From assembly GCA_035288405.1 (NCBI GenBank), contig DATEAK010000059.1:1-11449 (forward strand): DNA of 11,449 bases. The letters are read 5' to 3'. The stretch is from JACPSX01 sp035288405 [NCBI: bacterium] (lineage in GTDB: Bacteria; JACPSX01). Of this stretch, positions 1-7,449 are shown piece after piece (positions within the stretch are counted from its first letter, which is position 1; every line of letters begins with the position of its first letter). Position numbers and translations under genes: made by a program. A model generated the notes under the pieces. It saw only the letters and a program-made list of their open reading frames with translations, ran no database searches and was not told the origin of the DNA.

Positions 1-195
<195 letters not shown>

Positions 196-1377
196 CTAAT
201 TTGCGCTGCTTGTCACCCGCTTGGATTGCTGAAAATACGTCTCGATTCCCTGGAAAATTCCCTGGGCCAATGCCTGACGGTAGGCATCTTTCCGGAGTAG
301 TTTCTCTTCCTCCGGGTTGGTGATGAAAGACAATTCGGTCAGAATGGCCGGCATTTCGGCTCCGACCAGGACGTAGAAAAGTGCTTCCCGGATTCCCAAA
401 TCCGAGCTGTTCTGACTCAGAGGGCGGGTGTCCTTCACAATCGAACTTTGTACGGTCTGTGCCACCAAGATTGAGTCGTTGCTCTTGCTGGTCAGCACCA
501 GATCTTTGATGATGAGTTCAACGTCGCTTAACTTTCGCCGGGACATCTTATTCTCTCTGGCGGCCAGTTCCGCCGCATCCTGGTCGGGATTGATTCCCAG
601 ACGATACGTGGCGATCCCTCTGGCCGTTCTTTTGGGGTTGGCATTGGCGTGGATCGACACAAAGAGGTCCGCCTTATGAGAATTTGCAATCGCCGTTCGT
701 TCCTCCAGTGGTATGAACACGTCAGTGCTTCGGGTAAGGATGATCTCGTAGCGGCTTGTGGCGTCCAGCAGTTTTCTCACCCGCAGGCCAATGTCGAGGA
801 CGACCTCCTTTTCCTCGAGTCCTCCGGGTCCGATGGCACCCGGGTCTTTTCCGCCGTGGCCGGGGTCTATGACGATCTTCAGGCGCTTGGGAGGGACCTT
901 TCCATCGGCACGGGCGTCGGTTCGGACAGTGCCGGGCCGGTTCTTGATATCAATGATAAGACGCGGCGGATCCGGCAAAGAAAAGATTTCGTGCTCTCCT
1001 GATTTCTCCAGATCCAGGACGATCCTGACCACGCCCGGTCGGTTTTCCGCCAGCCTTGCTTGGTGTATGAACCCATCGTCTACGGAGAGTGTCTTCCGGA
1101 AAAGGGTTTGTGGAAGGGTAGCTCCAAAGAGGTCGATGTAAAGTCGGGGAGGGTCGGATAGTTTGTGCTCCTCGAAGGGTACTTCCGCTTCCAATTCGAT
1201 CACCACTCGGGATGAAGAGGATGTGGACTGATGACGGATTGCCGTGATCCGGATCGGCTCGTTGGCTCCGGAAGTCGGTCTGGAAAGAGGGGCTGCCGAA
1301 ATTCTTCCGGAATCAGGCCCCGCCAAAAGGATCCCGAGCATCATGAGAAAGGGTACTATGTATCCCAGGTGCTTCAC
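196..1377 (-). CDS. amiC: N-acetylmuramoyl-L-alanine amidase, AmiC-type, with AMIN domain
   Basis: This is a 393-residue periplasmic zinc amidase that cleaves the amide bond between MurNAc and L-alanine of peptidoglycan, typically at the division septum. Residues 1-28 look like a signal peptide (basic MKH, then a hydrophobic core, with a possible cut near AA-P). Residues about 42-144 are an AMIN targeting domain. Residues about 166-381 are the Amidase_3 domain. The zinc ligands are visible: His174 in DPGHGG, Glu189 in GLEEKEV and His243 in SIHANA. The catalytic glutamate is Glu348 in ILTELSFITN. A segment at about 264-305 is inserted between strands, as in AmiB/AmiC enzymes that are autoinhibited and need a LytM-type activator. 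The start is GTG (1377-1375); it preserves the signal peptide, and the upstream G-rich run GGGGAAGGG is an imperfectly spaced ribosome-binding site. The ATG at codon 12 would shorten the signal peptide. The gene follows ahcY after 24 bases and is probably cotranscribed with it. The family is certain; the symbol amiC is by domain layout. Confidence 0.93.
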   Translation of the reverse strand: MKHLGYIVPFLMMLGILLAGPDSGRISAAPLSRPTSGANEPIRITAIRHQSTSSSSRVVIELEAEVPFEEHKLSDPPRLYIDLFGATLPQTLFRKTLSVDDGFIHQARLAENRPGVVRIVLDLEKSGEHEIFSLPDPPRLIIDIKNRPGTVRTDARADGKVPPKRLKIVIDPGHGGKDPGAIGPGGLEEKEVVLDIGLRVRKLLDATSRYEIILTRSTDVFIPLEERTAIANSHKADLFVSIHANANPKRTARGIATYRLGINPDQDAAELAARENKMSRRKLSDVELIIKDLVLTSKSNDSILVAQTVQSSIVKDTRPLSQNSSDLGIREALFYVLVGAEMPAILTELSFITNPEEEKLLRKDAYRQALAQGIFQGIETYFQQSKRVTSSAN

Positions 1378-1401
1378 CCTTCCCCGGTCCCCCCGCTTTC
1401 C

Positions 1402-2658
1402 TTAAGTTCCCATTTCCCAGGAAGCCAGGTATTTTTCCTGCTCCGGGCTCAGCGTGTCGATCCGGATTCCGAGTGTGTGAAGCTTCAATGAAGAGATCTC
1501 CCGGTCGATCTCTTGTGGGACCGGGTAAACCTCAGGCGTCAGTGTTTTATGGGACTGGACGACATATTCCGCAGACAAGGCCTGATTGGCAAAACTCATA
1601 TCCATGACGCTGGAGGGGTGCCCCTCCGCAGCGGCCAGGTTAACAAGCCTCCCTTCGGCCAGGAGGTTCACGTGTCGTCCGCTGGGGAGAGTAAATTCCT
1701 CGACGAATTCCCGGATCTGGCGGCGACCGGTGGCGATCCGCTCGAGGGCCGGAATGTCAATCTCCACGTTAAAGTGGCCCGAGTTTGCCACGATGGCTCC
1801 GTCTTTCATGCTCAAGAAATGCTCCTCGCGGATCACATGGACGTTCCCGGTGACGGTGACAAAGAAATCGGCGACTTTAGCGGCTTCAGGCAGTGGCTGA
1901 ACCTGGTTTCCGTCCATGATGGCTTCCAATGCCCGCAGGGGATTGACCTCCGTGACAATCACGTGGGCTCCCATGCCTCTGGCCCTCATCGCCCCCCCGC
2001 GCCCGCACCAGCCGTAGCCGCAAACCACGAAGACGCTCCCTGCCAGGAGCCGGTTCGTAGCCCGGATGATCCCATCCACAGTGCTTTGCCCCGTGCCGTA
2101 CCGATTGTCGAAGAGGTGCTTTGTATGGGCGTCATTGACGGCAATAATGGGATATTTGAGGATCCCCTGCTGTGCCATGCTGCGCAGGCGGATGACCCCA
2201 GTGGTGGTTTCCTCCGTCCCGCCCAGTATCTGAGCTGTCTGGGAAGGCCTCTGCTTATGCAGAGTCGAGACCAGATCCGCGCCGTCATCCATGGTGATAT
2301 CGGGTCTGGCGTCCAGCACCGCGTCGATATGCCGGTAGTATGTCTCGGTGTCTTCTCCCTTGATGGCAAACACGGAGATGTTCTCCAGATGTGCCAGGGC
2401 CGCCGCGACGTCATCCTGGGTGCTCAAAGGATTGGAGGCACACAGGAACACTTCCGCCCCTCCCGCCTTTAGTGTCAACGCGAGAGCGGCGGTCTCCGTG
2501 GTCACGTGGAGACAGGCGGCAATGCGTTTCCCCTTGAGGGGTTTCTGTTCCGAGAAGCGTTTGCCAATGCTTTGTAAAACCGGCATTGACTGTAACGCCC
2601 ACTCGAGCCGCAGTTTCCCCTTCTCGGCAAGACTTACATCCTTGACGTCAAAATTCAT
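1402..2658 (-). CDS. ahcY: S-adenosyl-L-homocysteine hydrolase (adenosylhomocysteinase)
   Basis: This cytosolic NAD-dependent enzyme reversibly hydrolyses S-adenosylhomocysteine to adenosine and homocysteine, removing the product inhibitor of methyltransferases. The 418 residues include the substrate-domain motif [13 protein letters not shown] (76-88), the MDDGADL segment (123-129), and GGTEETTTG (146-154). They also include the [19 protein letters not shown] block (174-192) with the Lys180/Asp184 pair, the NAD-binding GYGWCGRG (214-221), and SGHFN (293-297). The protein is shorter than the ~430-470 residue eukaryotic and proteobacterial enzymes. It has YGTGQS where those carry YGCRHS or similar, and it lacks the usual lysine/tyrosine tail, so it resembles the archaeal/Thermotoga class. 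The ATG overlaps the metK stop as ATGA. GGAGG lies a few bases upstream inside the end of metK, so translation is probably coupled. MetK makes SAM and AhcY clears SAH, so the pair forms two steps of the activated methyl cycle. Confidence 0.96.
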   Translation of the reverse strand: MNFDVKDVSLAEKGKLRLEWALQSMPVLQSIGKRFSEQKPLKGKRIAACLHVTTETAALALTLKAGGAEVFLCASNPLSTQDDVAAALAHLENISVFAIKGEDTETYYRHIDAVLDARPDITMDDGADLVSTLHKQRPSQTAQILGGTEETTTGVIRLRSMAQQGILKYPIIAVNDAHTKHLFDNRYGTGQSTVDGIIRATNRLLAGSVFVVCGYGWCGRGGAMRARGMGAHVIVTEVNPLRALEAIMDGNQVQPLPEAAKVADFFVTVTGNVHVIREEHFLSMKDGAIVANSGHFNVEIDIPALERIATGRRQIREFVEEFTLPSGRHVNLLAEGRLVNLAAAEGHPSSVMDMSFANQALSAEYVVQSHKTLTPEVYPVPQEIDREISSLKLHTLGIRIDTLSPEQEKYLASWEMGT

Positions 2659-3848
2659 TTCTCCTCCACGTATTCATAAAGGCCTGCTTCTTTCTGAAGG
2701 ATTTCCGTTTTGTCGGTCCTCTCCCAGGTAAATTCCGGCTCATTCCGCCCGAAGTGCCCGTAGGCGGCGGTCTTACGGTAGATGGGGCGCCTCAAGTCGA
2801 GGGTTTTGATGATGCCGGCCGGCGTAAGTGGAAAAGTATTCCGGACGAGGGCTTCCATGCGCTCCGGTGCGATCTTGCTGGTGCCGAACGAGTCTACCAT
2901 GAGAGATACGGGTTCCGCCACACCGATGGCGTAGGCGAGCTGGACTTCGCAGCGGTCGCAAATCCCGGCGGCCACCAGATTCTTGGCGATATAGCGTGCC
3001 ATGTAGGATGCGGAGCGGTCCACTTTGCTGGGATCCTTTCCGGAAAAGGCTCCTCCTCCATGGCTGCCGACTCCGCCGTACGTGTCCACAATAATCTTGC
3101 GCCCGGTGAGGCCGCAGTCTCCCATGGGGCCGCCAATCACAAAGCGTCCGGTCGGATTCACGTGGATGACAACCTTCTTATAATCGATCAGGTGAGAGGG
3201 GATGACCGGTTTGATGACCTGCTGGATGACATTCTCCCGGATCTGCTCAATGGATAACTCCGGGCTATGTTGCGTGGAGACAACCAGCGTAGCTACCCGC
3301 ACGGGGTGACTGTTCTCGTACTCAATCGTAACCTGGGTTTTCCCGTCGGGCCGCAGGTACGGGAGAATCTCCTCCTTGCGGACCCGGGCCAGTCTTTGGG
3401 CCAGCTTGTGGGCCAGGGAAATGGGCAGAGGCATGAACTCATCGGTCTCGTTTGTGGCATAACCGAACATGATTCCTTGGTCCCCGGCACCCTGCTCCTC
3501 ATAGAGTCCCTGACCCTCGGTGACTCCCTGGGAAATGTCCGGCGATTGTTCGTGGATTGAGGTCAGCACCGAGCAAGTTTCATGATCAAATCCGTATTTC
3601 GCCCGAGTGTATCCCACATCGCGGATGGTTTCTCGGGCCACTTTGGGGATATCCACGTAGCACGTTGTCGTGATCTCTCCAGACACGAAGACGAGGCCCG
3701 TGGTAACCAGTGTTTCGCAGGCCACTCGGCCGTACGGATCCTTTGCGTAGATAGAGTCAAGAACGGCGTCCGAGATCTGGTCGGCAATCTTGTCCGGGTG
3801 CCCCTCGGTTACCGACTCGGACGTAAACAGATAACGCTGGGATCGCAT
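2655..3848 (-). CDS. metK: S-adenosylmethionine synthetase (methionine adenosyltransferase)
   Basis: MetK forms SAM from ATP and methionine, releasing phosphate and diphosphate, in the cytosol as a dimer or tetramer. With the start at 3848 the protein has 397 residues, the normal length. Visible signatures are TEGHPDK (14-20, His17 and Asp19 in the ATP/metal site), the [12 protein letters not shown] loop (120-131), the glycine-rich [16 protein letters not shown] block (264-279), and the ending [10 protein letters not shown]. The open frame extends 30 codons further upstream, to 3938. ATG 3848-3846 was chosen because GGAGGAG (3860-3854) is well placed before it and [20 protein letters not shown] is the canonical N-terminus. 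The stop overlaps the ahcY start by four bases. A 136-base structured leader separates the gene from ptsI, unlike the tight spacing elsewhere, so metK-ahcY may be separately controlled. Confidence 0.97.
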   Translation of the reverse strand: MRSQRYLFTSESVTEGHPDKIADQISDAVLDSIYAKDPYGRVACETLVTTGLVFVSGEITTTCYVDIPKVARETIRDVGYTRAKYGFDHETCSVLTSIHEQSPDISQGVTEGQGLYEEQGAGDQGIMFGYATNETDEFMPLPISLAHKLAQRLARVRKEEILPYLRPDGKTQVTIEYENSHPVRVATLVVSTQHSPELSIEQIRENVIQQVIKPVIPSHLIDYKKVVIHVNPTGRFVIGGPMGDCGLTGRKIIVDTYGGVGSHGGGAFSGKDPSKVDRSASYMARYIAKNLVAAGICDRCEVQLAYAIGVAEPVSLMVDSFGTSKIAPERMEALVRNTFPLTPAGIIKTLDLRRPIYRKTAAYGHFGRNEPEFTWERTDKTEILQKEAGLYEYVEEK

Positions 3849-3984
3849 TCTTACTCCTCCGCTCATGGGGGTTTCCGCAAAAAGTACCGGAACCTTTATT
3901 TTTCCGCGCCAATCGGAAAGGCGCGGGCATAGTAACATAATTTGCTATGGGATGCAAACTCGGCGCAGCCCTGTCGTCACCGGT
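3849..3984 (-). promoter_or_regulatory. Structured metK leader / intergenic region, possible cis-regulatory RNA
   Basis: This is the longest spacer in the window. Read on the minus strand it holds three stem-loops. The first is AGTTTGC/GCAAATT (3960-3939), with a G-U pair. The second is a perfect CCGCGCC/GGCGCGG (3926-3904) with a 9-base loop. The third is GGTTCCG/CGGAAACC (3894-3870), with a bulged A and a 10-base loop. The loop of the second contains TTTCCG (3919-3914), complementary to CGGAAA (3877-3872) in the 3' arm of the third, so two exclusive folds are possible. The same loop can pair more weakly with the GGAGG ribosome-binding site (3860-3856). I find none of the hallmark sequences of the SAM-I, SAM-II or SAH riboswitches that I can recall. 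No T-run follows any hairpin, so translational control fits better than termination. The pairings are seen; the regulatory role is inferred. Confidence 0.4.
3929..3958 (-). promoter_or_regulatory. Possible sigma-70 promoter for metK-ahcY
   Basis: TTTGCA (3958-3953) and TACTAT (3934-3929) match the -35 and -10 consensus at four of six positions each, with an 18-base spacer. Transcription would start near 3921. That would cut into the 5' arm of the CCGCGCC hairpin, which weakens the case that both the promoter and that hairpin serve metK. It is a moderate match only. Confidence 0.3.
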
Positions 3985-5721
3985 CTAATGAAGCTGCAGG
4001 CCGAAGCGTAAGTCCGCTTCCCTCTTCAGGTAATTTCTTACCTCTGCTCCCGTGGCTAAGAGGAGGGCCTGAGCGGCAATGTCCCGAACTTCGGAAAAGG
4101 AAAGGGCGCGTATGACCTGCTTCATTCTTGGGATAAAGAGGGGGTTCATGCTGAGTCCGTCCAGTTCAAGCCCCAAGAGGATTATTGCATTCAAAGGATC
4201 TCCGCTCATCTCTCCGCAGAGATCCACCCGGAGCCCCCGGCTATGGGCGGCTTGAACTACGGAATGGATGCTCCTCAGGATACTGGGGTGAAGAGGGTCA
4301 TAGAGATAGGCAACTTCCTCATTCACGCGGTCTATGGCCAGGCAGTACTGGCTTAAGTCGTTGGTGCCGATGCTGAAAAAATCCGCTTCCTGGGCAAGCA
4401 AGTCCGCAATGAAGACGGCAGAAGGCGTTTCGATCATCACTCCGACCTTCAGCGCGGGATCGAAAGGGAACCCTGAGTGGTGTAGTTCTTCCCCCGCTTC
4501 CGCCAAAATCTCTCGTGCCCGCCGCAGCTCTTCGACCCCGGAGATCAGCGGGAACATGAGTTTCAACTTCCCGTAATGGCTGGCACGCAAAATGGCCCGG
4601 AGCTGGACTTTGAAAAGAGGGATCTCCTTCAACGAGAAGCGGATGGCTCTGAGCCCCAGGGTCGATTTGAGGCCGCCCCCGAGCTGCAGTGGAGACAGAA
4701 ATTTGTCACCTCCAAGATCCACGGTTCGGATGACGGCACAATGAGGATGTACCCTTTGAGCGATCTGCCGGTATTCCTGGAATTGTTCCTCCTCGGAGGG
4801 CAGCATGCGGCGGTTGATGAAGAGGTACTCGGTACGGAAAAGCCCGACTCCCTGTGCCCCGTAGGTGCGGGCCGTCTCGACTTCCTCAGCGGATTCGATG
4901 TTTGCAGACAGAATGATTTCCTTGGCGTCAGTGGTCCTGGAGGGCAGGTCCCTGAGTTCTTCGAGTTCCTCCATCCGGTTGCGCAAGCGGACTTGCTTGG
5001 CCTTGTAGAACCCCAGGACATCCTGACTGGGGTTGAGAACGACGATTCCTTGGTCCCCGTCGATCAGGATCAAGTCTCCGGTCTCGATTCTTTCGGAAAT
5101 GTTCCTGAGGCCCACCACAGCAGGGATTTCCAGGGCTCGAGCCATGATGGCTGTGTGGGAAGTGGCGCTTCCTATATCAGTCGTGAAGCCCAGGACCTTC
5201 CCTTTCGTGAGTTGCAGTGTATCGGCAGGAGTCAAATCGTGAGCCACTAGAATGACCGGCTCCTTGAATCCGGCCAGTGTATCCGGCGTCTGGCCCAGCA
5301 AGTTATGGAGAACTCTTCCGCCGACTTGCTCGACATCTCGCCGGCGCTCCTTGATGTACTCGTCGGCGACATCATCAAACACCTTTATGAACTGGTCCAA
5401 GGCGCGCCTGAGGGCCCATTCGGCGTTTATTTGATGTTGGGAGATGTCTTCCGTGGCGGTTTTCGCGAACGCGGGATCATCCAGAATCAGAATGTGCGTA
5501 TCCAGGATGTACGTATGTTGGTGCCCGAGATTCCGACCCAGGTGTTCCGAGATGGAAGCGAGTTGAGAGCGGGACCGATCTACGGCTTCGTGGAAGCGAG
5601 CGATCTCCGCCTCCACTTGTTCGGGCGGGATGGGGTATTCGGGGATTTCCATGGCGGCGCCGCGGACAACGGCTGCTTTACCCCAAACAACCCCGGGTGA
5701 GACCCCGATCCCTTTGAGCAT
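3985..5721 (-). CDS. ptsI: Phosphoenolpyruvate-protein phosphotransferase (PTS enzyme I)
   Basis: Enzyme I takes phosphate from phosphoenolpyruvate and passes it to HPr, the first step of every phosphotransferase cascade; it is cytosolic. The 578-residue length is typical. The N-terminal HPr-binding and swivelling domains (about 1-225) carry the phosphorylated His189 in TSHTAIMARALEIPAVVG. The C-terminal PEP-binding barrel shows GLFRTEYLF, RTVDLGGDK, MIETPSAVF and SIGTNDLSQY. It also has DLCGEMSGDP, which contains the active-site cysteine. There is no N-terminal GAF domain, so this is a standard EI and not EI-Ntr (PtsP). The ATG (5721-5719) follows the ptsH stop by nine bases and has a GAGGGGGG ribosome-binding site overlapping that stop. 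With HPr, EIIA and HPrK just upstream but no permease subunits, it probably powers a regulatory relay. Confidence 0.97.
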   Translation of the reverse strand: MLKGIGVSPGVVWGKAAVVRGAAMEIPEYPIPPEQVEAEIARFHEAVDRSRSQLASISEHLGRNLGHQHTYILDTHILILDDPAFAKTATEDISQHQINAEWALRRALDQFIKVFDDVADEYIKERRRDVEQVGGRVLHNLLGQTPDTLAGFKEPVILVAHDLTPADTLQLTKGKVLGFTTDIGSATSHTAIMARALEIPAVVGLRNISERIETGDLILIDGDQGIVVLNPSQDVLGFYKAKQVRLRNRMEELEELRDLPSRTTDAKEIILSANIESAEEVETARTYGAQGVGLFRTEYLFINRRMLPSEEEQFQEYRQIAQRVHPHCAVIRTVDLGGDKFLSPLQLGGGLKSTLGLRAIRFSLKEIPLFKVQLRAILRASHYGKLKLMFPLISGVEELRRAREILAEAGEELHHSGFPFDPALKVGVMIETPSAVFIADLLAQEADFFSIGTNDLSQYCLAIDRVNEEVAYLYDPLHPSILRSIHSVVQAAHSRGLRVDLCGEMSGDPLNAIILLGLELDGLSMNPLFIPRMKQVIRALSFSEVRDIAAQALLLATGAEVRNYLKREADLRFGLQLH

Positions 5722-5730
5722 TTGCCCCCC

Positions 5731-6000
5731 TCACTCACTCTCGTCAAATTTTCCGTTCACCAGATCAACCAAGGCCTTCACCGCGTCTTCCTCGTCCTCT
5801 CCGCTCGTGGTGATCTTCACCGTGGTGCCTTCAGCGGCGGCCAACATGAGAATCCCCATGATGCTCTTGCCGTTGGCTTGCTGCCCTCCCCTCTCCAGGG
5901 TAATCTCGGAGCGGAATCGTGTGGCCAGCTTGACGAATTTGGCCGCAGCACGGGCATGTAGACCGAGTCTGTTTCGAATGGTCGCCTCCAAGGTCTGCAC
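5731..6000 (-). CDS. ptsH: Phosphocarrier protein HPr
   Basis: HPr shuttles phosphate from enzyme I to EIIA. The start is set at GTG 6000-5998, preceded at five bases by AGGAG. This gives 89 residues, the normal family size. The longer open frame up to a TTG at 6087 would add 29 residues with no HPr similarity. With this start the phosphorylated histidine falls exactly at position 15 (NRLGLHARAAAKFV). The regulatory serine falls exactly at position 46 (NGKSIMGILMLAA), the site modified by HPr kinase/phosphorylase. Both are intact, so the protein can be charged by EI and modified by the HPrK encoded three genes upstream. It is followed closely by ptsI and separated from the EIIA gene by 111 bases. 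Confidence 0.95.
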   Translation of the reverse strand: MQTLEATIRNRLGLHARAAAKFVKLATRFRSEITLERGGQQANGKSIMGILMLAAAEGTTVKITTSGEDEEDAVKALVDLVNGKFDESE

Positions 6001-6111
6001 CGATTCTCCTCTCCTTCTCCAGACGATGAGCAGGTCCGGAGAGTTTGTATTGGCTTGCGAAGAAGCCTGCTGCTGAAAGGGAATCAACCGGCGGCAACCT
6101 TCCGCCGCCGA
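6001..6111 (-). other. Spacer between EIIA gene and ptsH with a strong GC hairpin
   Basis: Right after the EIIA stop codon there is a perfect 7-bp GC stem, CGGCGGC/GCCGCCG (6110-6104 with 6095-6089), enclosing an 8-base loop. No T-run follows, so it is not a classical intrinsic terminator. It could protect or mark a processing point in the polycistronic mRNA. I found no convincing promoter in the rest of the spacer. The ptsH ribosome-binding site lies at its 3' end. Confidence 0.45.
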
Positions 6112-6537
6112 TCAGGATGTCCCCTTTCCCTCTTCTTTCTTTCTGGACAGGAGGCTGCTGGCCACGGAAATATGTTTTTGGCCGTACTCACGAATGAATT
6201 CCGCCATTTCTCGCAAGTTGCCGGAGCCGGGATAAAACGGGAGCTTGATCAACATAGGTAGGTTGACTCCCGAGACCACTTCCACCTTCCGTTCTCCAAG
6301 AAAGGAAAGGCTCAGATTCGAGGAGGTTCCTCCGAACATATCGGTGAGAATGATCGCACCTTCTCCCTTGTCAACGGCCTCCAGAGCAGCCGCGATTTTC
6401 GCGCGCCCCGATTCCGGATTATCCTGAGAATTGATCGAAACGGCCACAGTATTCTCCAGATGACCCACGACAAGCTCGGCCGCTTTCAGGATTTCTTCAG
6501 CTAGATGCCCATGGCAAACCACCACTGTGCCGATCAT
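6112..6537 (-). CDS. PTS system EIIA component, mannose/fructose (ManX-like) family
   Basis: This small cytosolic protein accepts phosphate from HPr. The chosen start, ATG 6537-6535, gives 141 residues and is preceded by AGGAG at seven bases. An upstream in-frame TTG (6564) would add nine unconserved residues. The N-terminal strand IGTVVVCHGHLAEEIL places His9 where the phosphorylated His10 of E. coli ManX lies. The LTDMFGGTSSN segment (64-74, Asp66) and VVSGVNLPMLIKL (87-99) are family hallmarks. The usual EIIB domain of ManX is missing, and no EIIB, EIIC or EIID gene is nearby. This stand-alone form is known from regulatory PTS operons with hprK and rapZ. Its output is therefore probably protein-protein signalling, but the partner cannot be named from sequence. 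Confidence 0.92.
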   Translation of the reverse strand: MIGTVVVCHGHLAEEILKAAELVVGHLENTVAVSINSQDNPESGRAKIAAALEAVDKGEGAIILTDMFGGTSSNLSLSFLGERKVEVVSGVNLPMLIKLPFYPGSGNLREMAEFIREYGQKHISVASSLLSRKKEEGKGTS

Positions 6538-6573
6538 GGAGGCTCTCCTATGACTGGTTCCCAAACCACCGCC

Positions 6574-7440
6574 TTACTCCCTGTTGATATCCCGATGATG
6601 GAGGATCGTAGAGTATCCCAGGACGTCAATCAATTTCTTTAGCTCCTCTCCGATGGTGACGGAGCGATGCTTCCCTCCCGTGCAGCCCAGAGCAATCGTG
6701 AGGTAGGTTTTCCCCTCCTTTTCATAGAAGGGCAGAAGATAGGAGATCAGATCAAACAGGCGGCGCAAAAAGGTCTGAGATGGTTCCGGAGAGAGCACAT
6801 AGTCTCTGACCTTCGGATGTTGACCCGTCATGGGCCGCAGATCTTCGACAAAGTGTGGGTTGGGGAGGAAGCGGACATCAAATACCAGATCGGCGTTATA
6901 CGGAAGCCCGTGCTTGTAGCCGAAGGAAATGATGGATATCGTGGGGGTCCGTTGGCGATCCCGAGCTCCGTAGCGTGTGGTCAATAGATCCCGGAGCTGG
7001 TGCAGGGTGAACTCCGATGTATCGATGATCTCGTCGGCCTGTTCCCGGATTTCCCGGAGCATCTCGGTTTCCAGGCGGATGCCATCCAGGACCGAGATTG
7101 ACTGGGCTAAAGGGTGCTTGCGCCGCGTTTCATTGAACCGTCGCAACAAGGCTTCCTCGCTGGACTCCAAAAAGAGGATCTTCACCTCATGCCCTTGCTC
7201 GCGCAGTTTCTGGACATTGCTGAAGATTTGCGGGAAGAAGTCCCGTTCCCGGACGTCGAGAACGACGGCAATACGGCCCATCCCGGTATTTGCCTGAGCG
7301 CACAGGCTCGCAAAGGTGGGCAGCAGGCTGGGAGGAAGATTATCGACGCAGAAGTAGCCGAGATCTTCGAAGGCTTTGATCGCCACACTCTTGCCGGAGC
7401 CCGAAAGACCGCTTACGATGAGTACGAAAATCGAGTGCAT
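6574..7440 (-). CDS. rapZ: RNase adapter protein / P-loop nucleotide-binding protein RapZ (YvcJ)
   Basis: RapZ-family proteins bind nucleotides. In enterobacteria RapZ presents the GlmZ small RNA to RNase E and so tunes glucosamine-6-phosphate synthase, tying it to cell-envelope precursor supply. The 288 residues show the Walker A GLSGSGKS (11-18) with DNLPP at 34-38, then DVRER (62-66). The conserved C-terminal domain has FGYKHGLPYNADLVFDVRF (173-191) and GCTGGKHRSVTIGE (252-265). The ATG follows the hprK stop by nine bases, and its AAGG ribosome-binding site abuts that stop. Whether the RNA-adapter role exists here is unknown, since GlmZ is restricted to enterobacteria. Linkage with hprK and the EIIA gene is widespread and suggests a role in PTS-related signalling. 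Confidence 0.95.
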   Translation of the reverse strand: MHSIFVLIVSGLSGSGKSVAIKAFEDLGYFCVDNLPPSLLPTFASLCAQANTGMGRIAVVLDVRERDFFPQIFSNVQKLREQGHEVKILFLESSEEALLRRFNETRRKHPLAQSISVLDGIRLETEMLREIREQADEIIDTSEFTLHQLRDLLTTRYGARDRQRTPTISIISFGYKHGLPYNADLVFDVRFLPNPHFVEDLRPMTGQHPKVRDYVLSPEPSQTFLRRLFDLISYLLPFYEKEGKTYLTIALGCTGGKHRSVTIGEELKKLIDVLGYSTILHHRDINRE

Positions 7441-7449
7441 GATCGACCT

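Noticed and set aside
439-462. A TGGCAC word inside the amidase gene as a sigma-54 promoter
   Set aside because: The -12 half reads GTAC where TTGC is needed, and it lies inside a coding region far from a gene start.
1513-2472. A 319-codon open frame on the plus strand opposite ahcY
   Set aside because: It is the antisense shadow of a GC-rich, well-recognised enzyme gene. Its translation shows no family motif, and no ribosome-binding site or promoter context supports it.
3904-3926. The CCGCGCC/GGCGCGG hairpin as an intrinsic terminator after ptsI
   Set aside because: On the transcribed strand it is followed by AAAAATAAAGG and not by a T-run, so it does not fit rho-independent termination.
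3849-3938. A 30-codon N-terminal extension of metK
   Set aside because: It has no family similarity and overlaps the structured leader. The ATG at 3848 has an excellent ribosome-binding site and gives the canonical N-terminus.
4576-5250. A 224-codon plus-strand open frame inside ptsI
   Set aside because: The minus-strand frame is unambiguously enzyme I with all catalytic motifs. The plus frame is a codon-bias by-product.
6001-6087. A 29-residue N-terminal extension of HPr from a TTG start
   Set aside because: The GTG at 6000 has a well-spaced AGGAG and places the key residues exactly at His15 and Ser46.
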